Shown here: positions 48,811 to 61,435 of the stretch, in pieces
How positions within the stretch are numbered: position 1 is the first letter of the stretch
Layout of the letters: the number at the start of each line of letters is the position of its first letter
Assembly (NCBI GenBank): GCA_026261815.1
Contig: JAMPIT010000539.1
Coordinates: 5,162,501 to 5,226,500 of the forward strand
Reading direction: 5' to 3'
Origin: Monarcha castaneiventris obscurior
Taxonomy: Eukaryota > Chordata > Aves > Passeriformes > Monarchidae
DNA length: 64,000 nucleotides
Notes under the pieces: model-generated
The model's input: the letters and a program-made list of their open reading frames with translations, nothing else
Database searches by the model: none
Told to the model about the DNA's origin: nothing
Position numbers and translations under genes: made by a program

Positions 48811-51800
48811 TAGGTTTCTGAAACAAAACCAGTCCAAGGACAAACCCCTCTCTTGTTCAAGGATGTACATCATGATTATATAATGTTGGACAGCCTTTTT
48901 TGAGGGGTGTATCCTCATGTTTTCAAGACTTCCAGCTCTCACTCCGTTCAGTAACTGCAGAATGAAAAAATGTGAAGCATTTATAAATGTAGTGCTAGTT
49001 GTTGCCAATCCTTAACTACTTCTGGGCATGTAGAACAATTACTGATTGGTGAAAATGGGAGCACTGCAGCCTGAATGCTGGAAGAGGCTGAGATATTTAC
49101 CTCCCATAAGCCTTTGCTGATTATGCCTTCTAGATGTTGTGGCTGTTACTGTGAAATTAATGAATAAGTTCAAAGTTTCTTGATTTCTGCTTGATAGGGC
49201 AAACAAATGTGCTTAAATAGCTTCCAAATAAGTGGTGCTTACTACCTAAAGGGACCATTTGATCTGCCATCACTGAGGAATTTTATTTTATTCTTCACTG
49301 ACAAGTCCAGAAAATTTTATTTGGCATTTTTTACAGTACATAATATGTGGGCAATGAGTGCTGTGTTTCTGAGAGATGCACCACATGATAAGAAGTATTA
49401 CCTGCCATTAGAGCTTCCATCAGTCACATCTGACATGGCATAAATCAAATAGAACAATTTCCCATTTTTAGAATAAGAATTTTTTGGCAAGTGCACCATC
49501 ACACAAATATTGTCTTGGAAAATAATTAGAAACAGAGCAAGTATTTGAAATGACACACATAAAGCTGCAAATAAAACTGACAATAAATGTCAATATAACA
49601 GTGAGAAGCCTATGTTCCTGCAGAAACCCTTAATATAAGCTGATGTGACTTACAGTGAAGAAAATAGAACTTAGTAAATACGAGTAGTGGAGTACAAACA
49701 AACCCACCAAAAATTTAGAGCCAATTTGGCAGATGATTCTAAGTCAATATTTCTTATGTATTAGTTTGTGATGCACAAGTATGAATCTTCTCTTGGTAGT
49801 GTGGGGATTCTCATGAATAAGTTAAACAACTTTCTGTTTCCTAGACTTTTCAGATGACACCCTGTAGGTTTTAATTGCACTTCACATATCAGATTGTGAT
49901 ATTTTACTTTTTCAATAGCATCTCCAACTAAGAAACTACTGTTTATGTGATTCAGAGTGAAATGTTGTGTTTTCAGAGAACTATAAATGTTGAATCTTGT
50001 AGACCATGTTATTAGAGCAAAAAAAAACATTGTTAGTATCTGTGAGATATGAATATCCATATAACTACAAAATTTAGCTACTTAGCTGATTTTTTTGCCT
50101 TTCATGGACAACAAGTAATGGTTTTTTCCAGAGCAGAGGAAAACTTTACCTTTCTTTTGCCAGTGCAGCTAGACATTCTTTTTCCATTGATAACAACAAG
50201 TCAAAATATTTCAGCATGAAGTTGTAAATTTTCCTCATCTGTATTTTGTATGGAGCTAGCTGATACTTTACATCCTCATGAATCTTCCTCCCTTGTGACC
50301 ATCTGGGTCATGTGAATGCTCTTCCATGTGAGTTACTGGTATTCCTGTATTTTTCCAAAGGCTGAGACTCACTATAATATTTGATCAAAGAATAAATGAC
50401 ATTATTATTGAACGATTTTCAACTATTTGAGGACTGAAGACTGAAGTTCAGTCAGCTACAGATGCAGAATGCAAAACATTGTGAACAACCTTAGTTTTGG
50501 TGAGAGGGGTTTTGCAAAAAAGGGTCTTGGAGAAGGATTTTTTACAAATGTAAATGGGTACAGCCACAAGTGTAATCAGTTTATATGAAGAGTTCTCCTA
50601 TACAGATGAAAAATTTTTGGGTATAAGATTAGGCTTCAAATAAGATTGGTATGTTTACTGTAAATTTAAATAATGTGGAAGCCATTTACATGTTTATTGA
50701 GCTATTCATTAAAAAGTTGAAAGTGTGGAAGCACTGACAGCTGGCTTTTATTATTGCAATACATTTATGCATATGGAAGTCAAAATCAACAGAAAATTAT
50801 TGTAACGGAAATGACATTTAATGCCACACAAACACATTTGTAGGTATAATTTAAAAAGAGGAAAATATGAACCGAAAATGTGCCTTGATGGTAACATTAA
50901 AATAAATGAAAAACGTTTAAAAATCAGTGTTATTTTATACACTGAAATATTTTTATTTCCAATTGCAAGGATCAACTTTTTGATATCAAAATAGTAGTGA
51001 TAGTACACACCCATTCATGAAAGAGTGTTTTAAAACACTTGTGAAATTCCAATACATCAAAAGACAGTGGATGCTTAATTAAAAGAAAACACCCTCCTTC
51101 AAAAAAACCAGTGCCTGGCATATGAGGTAATTGAGGCATTGATTTCAGGATTACAGGAAAAGATTCCATGCATGGCAGCATGTATTAAAGTACATTATTA
51201 ACTACATTGTTTTATAGGATCTACTATGTAGAAAATAAAATATTAGCGCATAGGTAAGCACCTTAATATGTAGGTTTAGGATATAGATTGGGTGCAACTA
51301 AATCTTTGGAAAGAACTACATTAGTATGAAAATTTGAGTCTGAATTTTGAAAAGACTACTCACTAACAGAAAACAAGGAAATTTTGAAGGTTTTTAGAAA
51401 AGAAAAAAAAATTCATTTTTGGTTTTGGATTTTTTAATGTTTTTTGAATTCTTGTCTTTGTTATTGTAAGTAGACAGTGAAATAAACATGCAAGTCCATG
51501 ATAAAAATATTTGAGATGGATCTTATCTTGGTTTATATGTTGACTTTTAGAGCAAAATTTTTCAACATTCTTCTGAAGTTGATGCAGTCCCAAGGTTAAT
51601 AATTGAAAACCATTAACAATAATAGTTTCAGGATTGAAAGAAAAAATCATTTGTGATCACAGCATGCTCCTAAATAGATTGACAGTCCAAAGAGAAAAAG
51701 AGATATTCAGATACAAAAGAAACGTGTAGTACCTTGGGTCTGTTACAAAATCAATTTAGTAATCAGATAATTGAGCCAAAAGATACAAGGAAGGTATAAG

Positions 51801-54800
51801 CTTTTAAAAAACTTGGCTTTCCTGTCTAAGTAGTGAAGGGACTTGGGGATATGCCCTTTCTGGGAGATAAATTTAGTTTGGCTGCAGGTAGATCTGTGGC
51901 TTCCTAAAATTATGCAGCTCTCTTCCAGTAACTTGCACGAGAGCTCTCTCTATTTTTGGTTTTAGAGAAAAGCAGGGCTACTTAGAACCAAACAGACAAA
52001 TCCTTTAAAATGTACTCTGATGCCTTGCCTTACATGAAGAGAGTCACAGGTGCATAAAATAGAGCAGCTTTCAGAGAAAAGTTGTTGGGCAGTTTGAAGT
52101 AGCTGCATCATTAAAACGTCAGATTTTTCTGTGCTGTGAGACAGTGAATTTGAAAGTGACATCAAAGCTAGCAGGATAAATCGCTGGTTCCACAGGTTCT
52201 CTCATGCAATTACTAGAAGGACAAGATGTGAAAGTGGAGGAAGATGTGAAGGAATAAATATAGATGACATTGCAGAAGGCAATAGCAGCTGCAACGGGGG
52301 GCAGAAGCAGAGAGTAATGATCTGGAGTCTTTTAAAGAAATGGTTGGTTGCTACAGGTATGTTCTTTAAGTGATTTAACTAAGCAACTTTTTAGCAAGCA
52401 TTATGACAAACTGAGCTACAGCAAAGTTTGCAATTCTTTGTATAAGTTGTGAGATGTTTCTTGTAGTGCTCTGTAACTGTTAAATTACCTATGTGTTACC
52501 CTCTGAAAAAGCAACAAAAGAAGCAACTCCAATACATTTCTTGCTGTCCTCAGGTGAACTGCAGAGTCTACAGGGAGCCTAAGCCTCGGAATTTCAGTGA
52601 GCCACAGAAAAGGAGATTGCTGTCACTTGTGAAATCTGCAGAAGGAAACCTCTTAAATTCAGAAAGCTGCAAGAAAGAGGGACCTGGATGTACCTGCTGT
52701 TCCCTTTCATAGATTCTCCCATCTCCCCTCTCCTGCCACTGCTCTGTGTACCTCAGAGGTCTGATAAGAGCTCTACTAAGAAAAGCTGTCTGGCCCACAA
52801 AGATCTCTGTAGTGCATGCTGTTGGGATAACCTATGATTAACTGGTAGAGTCATTGAGCTTCCTCTGCAAACCCAGGCTCTTGCTCCAAGTCAAATGGAT
52901 GCAGGAAGAAGAGCCCTAATGTTTCTGCTTCTGGGTATGGAGTAGAGACCATCCATGTGAGCCCCCAAAATAAACTGTACACCACCAGAATGAGATTTGC
53001 TGGTGTTTATAAAGAAATAGTTATCCAAGTTCTCTTTTTATAATCCTCATTGAAGGTTTATGTAATAAACAGAAGAAAAATAGTATCTTATATTGAAAAA
53101 CAAGGTTGAAGAGATCCAACCTGATAAATACTCCATGAAACCACACCCAGAACCAGGCATCCATGAGATAAAGAACAAGTATCAAAAGCATGATGAGCAC
53201 ATCTGTGCCCTGTTTGAACCATACATACACCCTGAAGTTAAAGTTCCATAGGAAATTTTACAGAAGGGAAGGATTTGGCTGAAGGCCTGAATCTAGATTA
53301 TGCCATAAGTTCCATTCAATATAATGAGCATTTTAATTTATTGAGTTCACCTGCACAATAAAGTAAAAGCACTATATAATAAATTGAGTCTGAGTTCCCC
53401 TTTCACAGGGTTTAAATCCAACAAGATAACATATTTTCTACTCTTTGTTTTATGGTCAAAAGGAAAAAAAAGATCCAGCTATTTAAAATAGACAACATAA
53501 GAAATTTTCCCTATTTTTTTGCTAGTAGATTTTGGTTCCTGTTCTTTTAATCTGTAAATTAATTTAACTGAATGATTACTTCATGTGTAGCAGGTGGGTA
53601 AATACTTGACTCCATAATAAAATCCTCGCTAAAATATTCTATGGATATGCAAAATCAGTGACAGTTAAAGGAAAAAAATGACTAATGTTAATCAATTGAA
53701 AGATATTAACATAAAATATGAAGAATTTTGTGGTTTTTTTCCCCACCGGTTGATCTTACTTTTGTTTTATCATCTACCATCAGTTGATGAATGTGTTGGG
53801 GATTTAGTGGGATTTGGCTTCATAGCAGATTATGTTAAAATTTTCGATTTTCTTCTCTCTGTGAGAAGATTGCCTTAATGGACTATTATGTCTTCAAGCA
53901 GCATAGAGTAAGAACTCACTTCCCTTATAATGACAGTATAAAAGATTGTTGGAATGGCTGCTTTTGATCTCAGACATGATCAGAGTAACTGATGTTGTGC
54001 TATGGCTGTCATTTGCAGATTTTTCCAAACTAAAGCATTTGCCTTAGGTGCAGTATGCCTTGACCCTATAAAATCTATACACAGAGCAGCCCTTCCCATC
54101 TGAATCACACCTCTGGTCATATCTGGTGCTTTGATTGTCTCAAAAAACAACCACCTTATCTACATCTGATAGCACTCCAGTGTGGAACTCAAAAGCACCT
54201 GGAAAAGTCATGATGGATTCGGCTGCTCAGAGATAGGACAAGAAAGTGGATTGTCCACAGGTTTCAGTCTCTTTATGGCAGGTTAAAGCAGCAAAGTAGA
54301 TCAGAGGAAATGAAAGATATCTGCAGGCTGCAGAGTTCAGGAAAGCTTTTGACCATGAGATAGAGATGAAAGAGTTAATAGAAAAGACACAGAAGATTGG
54401 CATAATGCAGCACTGGCAGCCAGAGAGTGGATGTGAGTTGATAGTGGTGTGATAAAGGTGATCACAGAGAGCTGCACATCAGTCCCAGGAGGCTTCCAAC
54501 TGGGACACTCTGCTCTTGCCTTGCAGCAGGAAGCAAGAGCTGCTGCCCAAACTGTGCCAGTTTTAGACCTCAGGTAGCTCTTGCCTGCTTGCCAAGCTCA
54601 CTGTTAGGCATTATCAAATGTTTGTGCTAAGCTAGAACCAAAGAATGCTGCATTTGGTGAAATGGCACATTTTCTTTTCTTGCAGAGACAGCAAAATGGA
54701 AAATGTCCAAAAATCATTTTGGATTGTTTCAGAGAGAGACATGATTACGAAGAGATGTGACAGTAACTCTCACTTTTTGCCTAAAACTCTTGTTCTTGAT

Positions 54801-55510
54801 GAGGACTGTGCTCACCAATTATCTCTCAAATGGGACTTTTTGGGCAGACTTTGAATTTTCTGTGGTACTTTGGCTGATGCTGGCTGGCTGTCCTTTGTTT
54901 TTGCCAGTTCTTGATGTTTTAACTTGTTTCTTTAGGACAGCCTCCTTTCCCTAATACATGTCCATCCTCAGATGAGACACCTTCACACTTCTTTACTCAG
55001 TTGTGAGTCTTGTTTTTTTGTTCATTTCCTTTCCTAGCTGGTCAGTCTTGGTACTGTAATTGGGAAGTTCAGTATGACTAAAGTTATTATTTCTCCAGGC
55101 ACTTTAATTTTATTGATCTGTTAGAAGAGATTAAGTAAACATATGATTCTTCCATTCTTCCACTAGTGCTTAACTTTAGGTTGATGAATAATCCTGTTTG
55201 TTAATATAGGTAAAATACAGATTAAATGTTGTCCATATAATGTTTGCTTGAAATGGTTGTCAATGTGGCAGGTCAGTGAAAATTGTGGACAAATAGGTCC
55301 ACAAATGTATTCCTTGAACCTCTACTTACACTTATCTTCAAAATATAAGGTAATTCTGTAGGTTCCACTACCTTAATAGGGTGTACTGGGAGATGAAAAT
55401 GGAAGTATAAATTTTTAATACTGGGAACTGACTGTGATATCTGTATAATTTATCTATATAGCTTTTGAATAATCTTTGGTATTAAGAAAATTCCTGCCTG
55501 TATATCTGAG

Positions 55511-55537
55511 TCTGACAGTTCATAAAAGACTGTCAGA
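55511..55537. repeat. Perfect 9-bp inverted repeat, 9-bp loop
   Basis: TCTGACAGT at 55511-55519 and ACTGTCAGA at 55529-55537. No element boundary is visible. Confidence 0.85.
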
Positions 55538-55947
55538 TTAGCTTTTGTCATGTCAGACCCAAGATAATTTGCACCATTAGAATGCATTCATGCCCTTCTC
55601 TCATTTAACCTCAGGACAGTTGATTACTTGACTGAACTGAGAGAAGTGGAGAGGATTAAAATATGTTTTCTTTTTCTCCAAAGAGAGGAAAAATGGAGTA
55701 GGAAGGGCGAACAAGACGTGCTTCCTAGAATCATGTAGGAGAGACCATGAAACGTACACAGAAATATAAAACAGGTGATATGAAGTTACAATGTTCTGCA
55801 GGAAGAGGTGTTCTTAGGGATTTTATCTTGTAGGAAAAATTAATTATTTCCTCATAAGCCCTGTGTGATGAGTTGATCTCTACCTTCATTTCTTGCCACA
55901 GGAGGACAAATCAAAGTTCCTTGTAGCACCATGTCCATCCTGCCAAA

Positions 55948-55979
55948 CTTGGTGAATGCTTCCCATAGCATTCACCAAG
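55948..55979. repeat. Perfect 12-bp inverted repeat, 8-bp loop
   Basis: CTTGGTGAATGC at 55948-55959 is the exact reverse complement of GCATTCACCAAG at 55968-55979, with TTCCCATA between. It has a mixed base composition, so it is less likely to be chance than AT-only palindromes. Confidence 0.9.
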
Positions 55980-56430
55980 GGCATGGCCAAGAGTTGTGGT
56001 GAGCTGGGGGACAGTGCTTCCTCTGATGTCTGTTCTTACAGTAAGGATAAGAGCTGCAAGAAATTGCATTAGTCACCTCTGTCAGTGGCTCTGAGTAAAC
56101 AGATGATCATTCTGTCAGTTCTTAGCAGCAGCTTTGTTGATCTCCCATTTTCCAGTCTTTTATGCTCTTGTAAAAGAGACAGCTGAATTGTGCTTTGGTT
56201 AGGTCACAATTATGGCAGGGCTTTTTTCTCCTTCAGAATTTTTTTACTCAATTTCAGTCCAGGGTACAGAACTTCCTGTAAAGCACTGAAGAGCTCTGAA
56301 CAGGGAAAGAAAGGGAGAATGGTGGGTGTAGAAAATGTGTATATTGTAGAATATATGATGTAAATCAAGGCAAGGGTTTAATTTCCTTCCTCAGTGTCAT
56401 GTCACATTTCTTGCAAATGTGCTGTGAGAT

Positions 56431-56540
56431 GGAACAGAATGGAATGGAATGGAATGGAATGGGATGGAATAGAATAGAATAGAATAGAATAGAATAGAAT
56501 AGAATAGAATAGAATAGAATAGAATAGAATAGAATAGAAT
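56431..56540. repeat. (GGAAT)n/(AGAAT)n pentanucleotide microsatellite
   Basis: About 22 pentamers: a GGAAT-rich left part with small variations, then 14 perfect AGAAT units from 56471 to 56540. On the minus strand it is (ATTCT)n. It directly abuts a minus-strand CR1 3' end, whose natural tail is a short tandem of ATTCTRTG, so the array most likely expanded from that tail. The perfect right part suggests recent expansion and length polymorphism. Confidence 0.95.
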
Positions 56541-56700
56541 GTTTCAGTTTGAAGAGACTTAAAAAATCACATTATCCAACTCTTTGACCAATCCAGGGCT
56601 GACTAAATTTAAACATGTTGTTAAGGGAATTATCCAAATGCTTCTCAAACAGTGAAAGGCTTGGGGCATTGAACACGTCTCTAGGAACCTGTGCCAGTGT
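56541..56700 (-). mobile_element. CR1 retrotransposon 3' fragment
   Basis: The plus strand reads the reverse complement of the CR1 3' region: GTTTCAGTTTGAAGAGACTT, then CCAACTCTTTGACCAATCCA, GGGCTGACTAAATTTAAACA and later AGGCTTGGGGCATTGAACAC followed by TCTCTAGGAACCTGTGCCAG. These are the standard blocks in the right order. The copy is 5'-truncated at about 56700, where an A-rich stretch begins, and its 3' tail is the pentamer array at 56431-56540. It keeps no coding sequence. Confidence 0.9.
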
Positions 56701-58724
56701 AAAAAAATAAAATTATATTCACATAATATCTGAGTTGTTTGAAGAAAAGAAAAAGAATAAAAGACAATAATCTATGATACTATGACCATGAGTAACATGT
56801 GCCTAGTGAATGGAGCAGAGGGAAGGGACTCAAGCGGCCCAAATAATATTTTGAGATTTTTGCATTTAGTCTGCCTTGTAAACTCAAAAAATTCTCTTGT
56901 TTCTCTCTGTTACTCTCCCAGCCATTTATCTTCTTTAGTTAAAGACATCTTTGTCAAAGGGAGTGGTTTTATATTGTGCAGTGAGGAGGAATAATTATAT
57001 TAATGTCTCTAGATATTATTATAAACTAAATAACATCCAGTGGAATTTTTTAGCCTTTAAATACCAATGTAAGAGTCCTTCAAGTCCTTAATGGAAGTCT
57101 TGTGTACCTGTGTCTTGCTGAGATTTTAGGCAGCACTTAAACAGCAGCATAATTTTTAATTGCAATGTAATTAATAACATAGTTCTGTCCAGGGTAAGCC
57201 CCTTGTTGCACAGTGAGCTCTGCTGTGCAGAGCATTCTGTCCATCAGGTTTTTGTACATCCATATCTCATGGGGCATTCTAAGGAACCAGTGGTAGCACG
57301 AAGATACTTTTTCAGTAGCTTGTCTAAAAAGAAAAAGACTCCAGCACCTTTGAAATATGGAATGAAAATTATTTAATCCCTTTCGCTTATGCTCCTCTGC
57401 CAGCTGCCACACGGCAGCGATTGCACTGGAAAGCAGCACTGGGATGTGGTGTTTTACACAGCACAGCAGGGTGCACTCTGCCTCCCATGCCAAATTCATC
57501 TTGCAGCAGACAAGAGTCTTAAAGGATATGCCCACGAGGGACTGTTAAATGAATGCAGCTGTAGAGTCAAGTCCAGGAAGGAGCTTTATCCTGAAGATGC
57601 AGGGAAGGCTTGAACTGTTGCTGACACTAAGACAAGCAAGGCATAGCCTGGTTTGGTGTAGAATGCACAATACAATGAAAAGGTGGAGGGGATGGTGTCC
57701 ATCACAAGCAGCGCTCAACAAATAAGCTATTTCTTCAGCTACAAATATTCACTGACTTTGAAAAGGCTTCCAGAAGAGTGGGAATGAAAACGAAATACAA
57801 ATACTTGAACAGTTGTGTTCGTCTCAAGGATTTTCAATGAGATCTTTCAGTGTAGCATTGTAAGGAGAGGACCACAAAATGCACCTGAACATAGTGGTTG
57901 GCTGCACAGAGAATCACAGATGTCTGCTCTGTGTAACAACTTATCTGGTTTTTAAGATTTGCCACTCATTGAACTTGTAAACACACGTTTATTGCTGCTG
58001 TTCTGCCTTTTCATTGCTGGATCTGACAAGTAAATTTATGTGAGCAGACTTTACCATTATGTGAGAGGAAGCAAAGTTGTGTGTGTTTACATGAAATTGA
58101 ATAAAGGAGCTAATAGCTGAGAGGGATATCAGAGGAGAAAAGCTTGGGAAATTGTGGTGAAGATCAATTAGAAGTTTGCAGTTGCTGGAATAAAACCCTC
58201 AATGTGGCTATCTGTGATGAAGAAAATCACTTTTCATAGGCACGCAAAGCAGACAGTCAATTAGCACTCAATTAAGGCGATATAAAAGCACTGCTGTACA
58301 TGCAGTAAATAAGAGGCAGGAAGTTCTTAGGCTTTCCCAGTGTAATAGGTGTAATATTTTCCTTTTTATAATGCAGTGTTCTCTCACATTAGGGATAGCC
58401 ATATTCTAAATTTGAAAAGAATCTAGTTACATTTTGATTAGAAAATCATCATAGTAAATTAAGGGCTATTATTTCTAATTTGCCTTGCATTTGTCTAAAT
58501 TATGAGAAGACTAAATTATGCCCCTGTTTATTTTATTCAAATGAAATATTGCACTTTGTCAAAGTTATCACACTTGTTATCTTACTCAGCATTGTCCTTA
58601 ACTGCTGTCAGAGGTTCACAAAGAATTTTGAGTAAATAAAGAAATATAAATGTCTTTCTGAAACTAAGCAAGGTGATTGCCTTCATCTATCTTATCAGCA
58701 ATGACTCTTGCCCCACAGAAAAAA

Positions 58725-58778
58725 ATATTTATACATATATATAAATATGTAAAATTTCTTTCTTTTTTTTTTTTTTTT
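58725..58778. repeat. AT-rich tract ending in 16 T
   Basis: An ATATTTATACATATATATAA-like stretch is followed by a T-rich run ending in 16 uninterrupted T at 58763-58778. Confidence 0.8.
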
Positions 58779-61395
58779 GAGATGGGAAAATGAGTTGTGT
58801 GCAGTCATTGGATCCAAATAGAGACAGCCATTCTCTAACTCATTCATTAACAGATATCTGGGCTTTCTAGATTAAAATAGTGAGGTATCCACTCCAAAAC
58901 AATATTAACTGCTAACAGATCATACCCTTGTATGTCTGTACTAATGATTTAAGACAATATTTCATACAGAATAGTCAGAAAATAAGTAAGAATTCAGCAT
59001 TCCCAGACTATTGAAATAATACTCTCTGGAAAATTTAGTGAGAGTAAATAAAGAGAACTACAGTAGAACTGAATCCTATGAACTTCATGGAAAGAAAATT
59101 ATCATGTTCTTCAATGAAAACAACTACTGCCAAGTTTTGCTGCCTCAGTTCTTTGGGGTACTAAAGATATAAAAGTTTCCCTCTGCTGATCTAGGTCCAA
59201 CTTTGCTTGGAATCAAAGAATAAAAAAGTAAATATGGTTCATGGAAGAAGACCAAGAAACTAAATTAATTGCAGCAAACATTATTTTTTTAGGTATTAGG
59301 GAAAAGTTTCTATTCATATGAGTGTAGAACAGACCATTGGGGATTTTGTAAAAAATGTGGACATTTCAATGTATGGGGGACATTTCCCTGGATAATGGAC
59401 ATTTCATTCTGAATAACATAGAATTTCCCTGCATTATAATATGGATAACACATTTGCTGTTATTAGTTTCTCTAGGACCTGCAGTTACCTCTCCAGTTCA
59501 GTTGTTTTACTTCTTTTTACCCTATTTCAGCTTATAAACAGAGGATATAATTTCTATATACTAAGCTTTCTGACTAGATGGTGAAGACGGACCAGAGCAG
59601 GAGTCTTTCCTGTTCTGTTTCTGAAGTAATTACAGAATTATTGTCCTCTTATTCATGTGTTCCTGGCTGCCAAGTTTAGGAATTTCCTCTTCTGTGAAAT
59701 ATGAGAGAGCAAAACATGCAAAATTGCAAGCCAAGGAGAACCTGCCAATTCCTGAAATGACATTTTTGCATATCAGATTCTCCAGCAGGCAGAGGACTAC
59801 CTGATTTGCATATCCATCTCATTTAAGACCCCGTGGAGCTGTAGTTGGACCAGGCAATTGGAGTCGCTGCATCTCCACTGCAGACTGTGATTCCTCTAAA
59901 ATGCTGTAGGAGCAACAGTAACTTAGTTCATGAAATATTCTGTTGCACTGATAAGGAAGCTGTGTGCAATATACTTGCCAGTTTTTGGCCTCTGTAAGGA
60001 AAATTCTATAAAAACAGTGGCAACCCTATCAACACCTACTTTCCAAGCCAGACTCCCTCTTTAGAGAAAACACTCATTTGACATACACTTCTTGTGTATG
60101 AAGGATGGTGACTAAGATGCCGGAGATGAAAAGTATTTAAACTTTTCTTCTTATTTATCTCATAACCCAGATAACGAGTTTGCAAGAACTTGAGTCAACT
60201 CACAACATTTTCCACCCTTATCAAGAGATATCTTTGGCAGGCTCTCCAGCCATGCAGTTGTCAGCACCAGCTGAATCTTTTCAGAGTTAGCATTACTCCA
60301 GCAGAATATTCTCTGTTTCCAAAGTTGCTGAAGCAAATGGGGGCATTCACAGAGATTTCAGTGGGAGCTGGATCATGTCCTCACCCATCGTCATGCACAG
60401 GCCTGATCTTTTTTGACTGCTGCTGAAAACTCTTTCTTGTAAAAGAACCCCCACAAGGGTGTGATGTCACTTGGGCTCATGAATCATGGGTGTTTAGCTG
60501 TTATCACTCTCCTCAGTGTGAAGAAGGCTGGTAATTATGTAGCTGAGTGCACAGCTGAAGGTTTTTAAAGAAGTATTTAAGTTTAGTCTCTTAGCCCCTT
60601 AAATTAAATAGGTAATGAAATGAAATGGGGCTGTATGGCTTTAACAGATAGAAAGGTCTTTGCAAATCCTTCCAAGGAAGTTCAGTTACTGCTCCTGGCA
60701 CACCTGCAGCAGCTCTGAGCTTTCGAGATGTTTAATTTCAGCCTTGATAATATGTTTTCAAGGGGGAGAGATTTTCTAATGGTTGTCTGAAATTTATTGA
60801 GAAGTATGTTACAAGAGCCTTTCAATAATTTTTTTCTCTGTGAGGCCAAGGTGTGTTTATTCAAAGTGCTTATAATGTCAGGGAAAAAGTACTGACACAG
60901 AAAAGAAACAGAAAAGACTCTTCAGAAAGTGACTGAATATAAAAAAAATAAGTGTTTTTCATAGGCAGTTGTTTCTCTCCCCTGACTAAACAATGACTGA
61001 AGGAGAGCTGTACTTTATTTTAAGCCTTCTAGAAGATGCAAAAAATTCAGTAGAATTAAAGTGTATGCAGTTCTTTTGGACAGAAATGGTAGAGCAACTC
61101 AAACTCATCACGACCTTGTGTCTCAGGCATCACAGGACACCTGCAGAGGAGATTTGCCTGAAAGCCTTAATTGAAGTCCAAGCTTCTCAAACACTATCCA
61201 CCATCCTTCTCACCCAAAGTTTATTAAGGTGATTTGTTTGTTGCTGCTCTTTTGCTTGTATTCCACTGGGAACAGCACTAGATAGGAAAGTTTTAAAATA
61301 TATTAACCTTTTTTTTTTTCTCACTGAGTATCTCCTTCAAGTACTGAACTTTGCACTGTATTGGTTATCCTTCTGTCAGGCCAATCCATGCCTTA

Positions 61396-61435
61396 AACCC
61401 CACCTTCCCCCCCAAAAAAAACCCCCAACAAAACG
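61396..61435. repeat. C-run/A-run low-complexity tract
   Basis: Runs of C, A, C and A in alternation, similar in style to 3497-3550 and 39430-39512. Confidence 0.85.

Larger units (their letters stand above)
48811..56430. other. Unique AT-rich noncoding DNA
   Basis: No gene is recognised. Two perfect inverted repeats are present (55511-55537 and 55948-55979), listed separately. The rest is AT-rich single-copy sequence with scattered short frames. Confidence 0.65.

Noticed and set aside
57137..57535. 132-codon minus-strand open frame
   Set aside because: No recognisable domain or splice context; competing open frames on the other strand; length within chance expectation.
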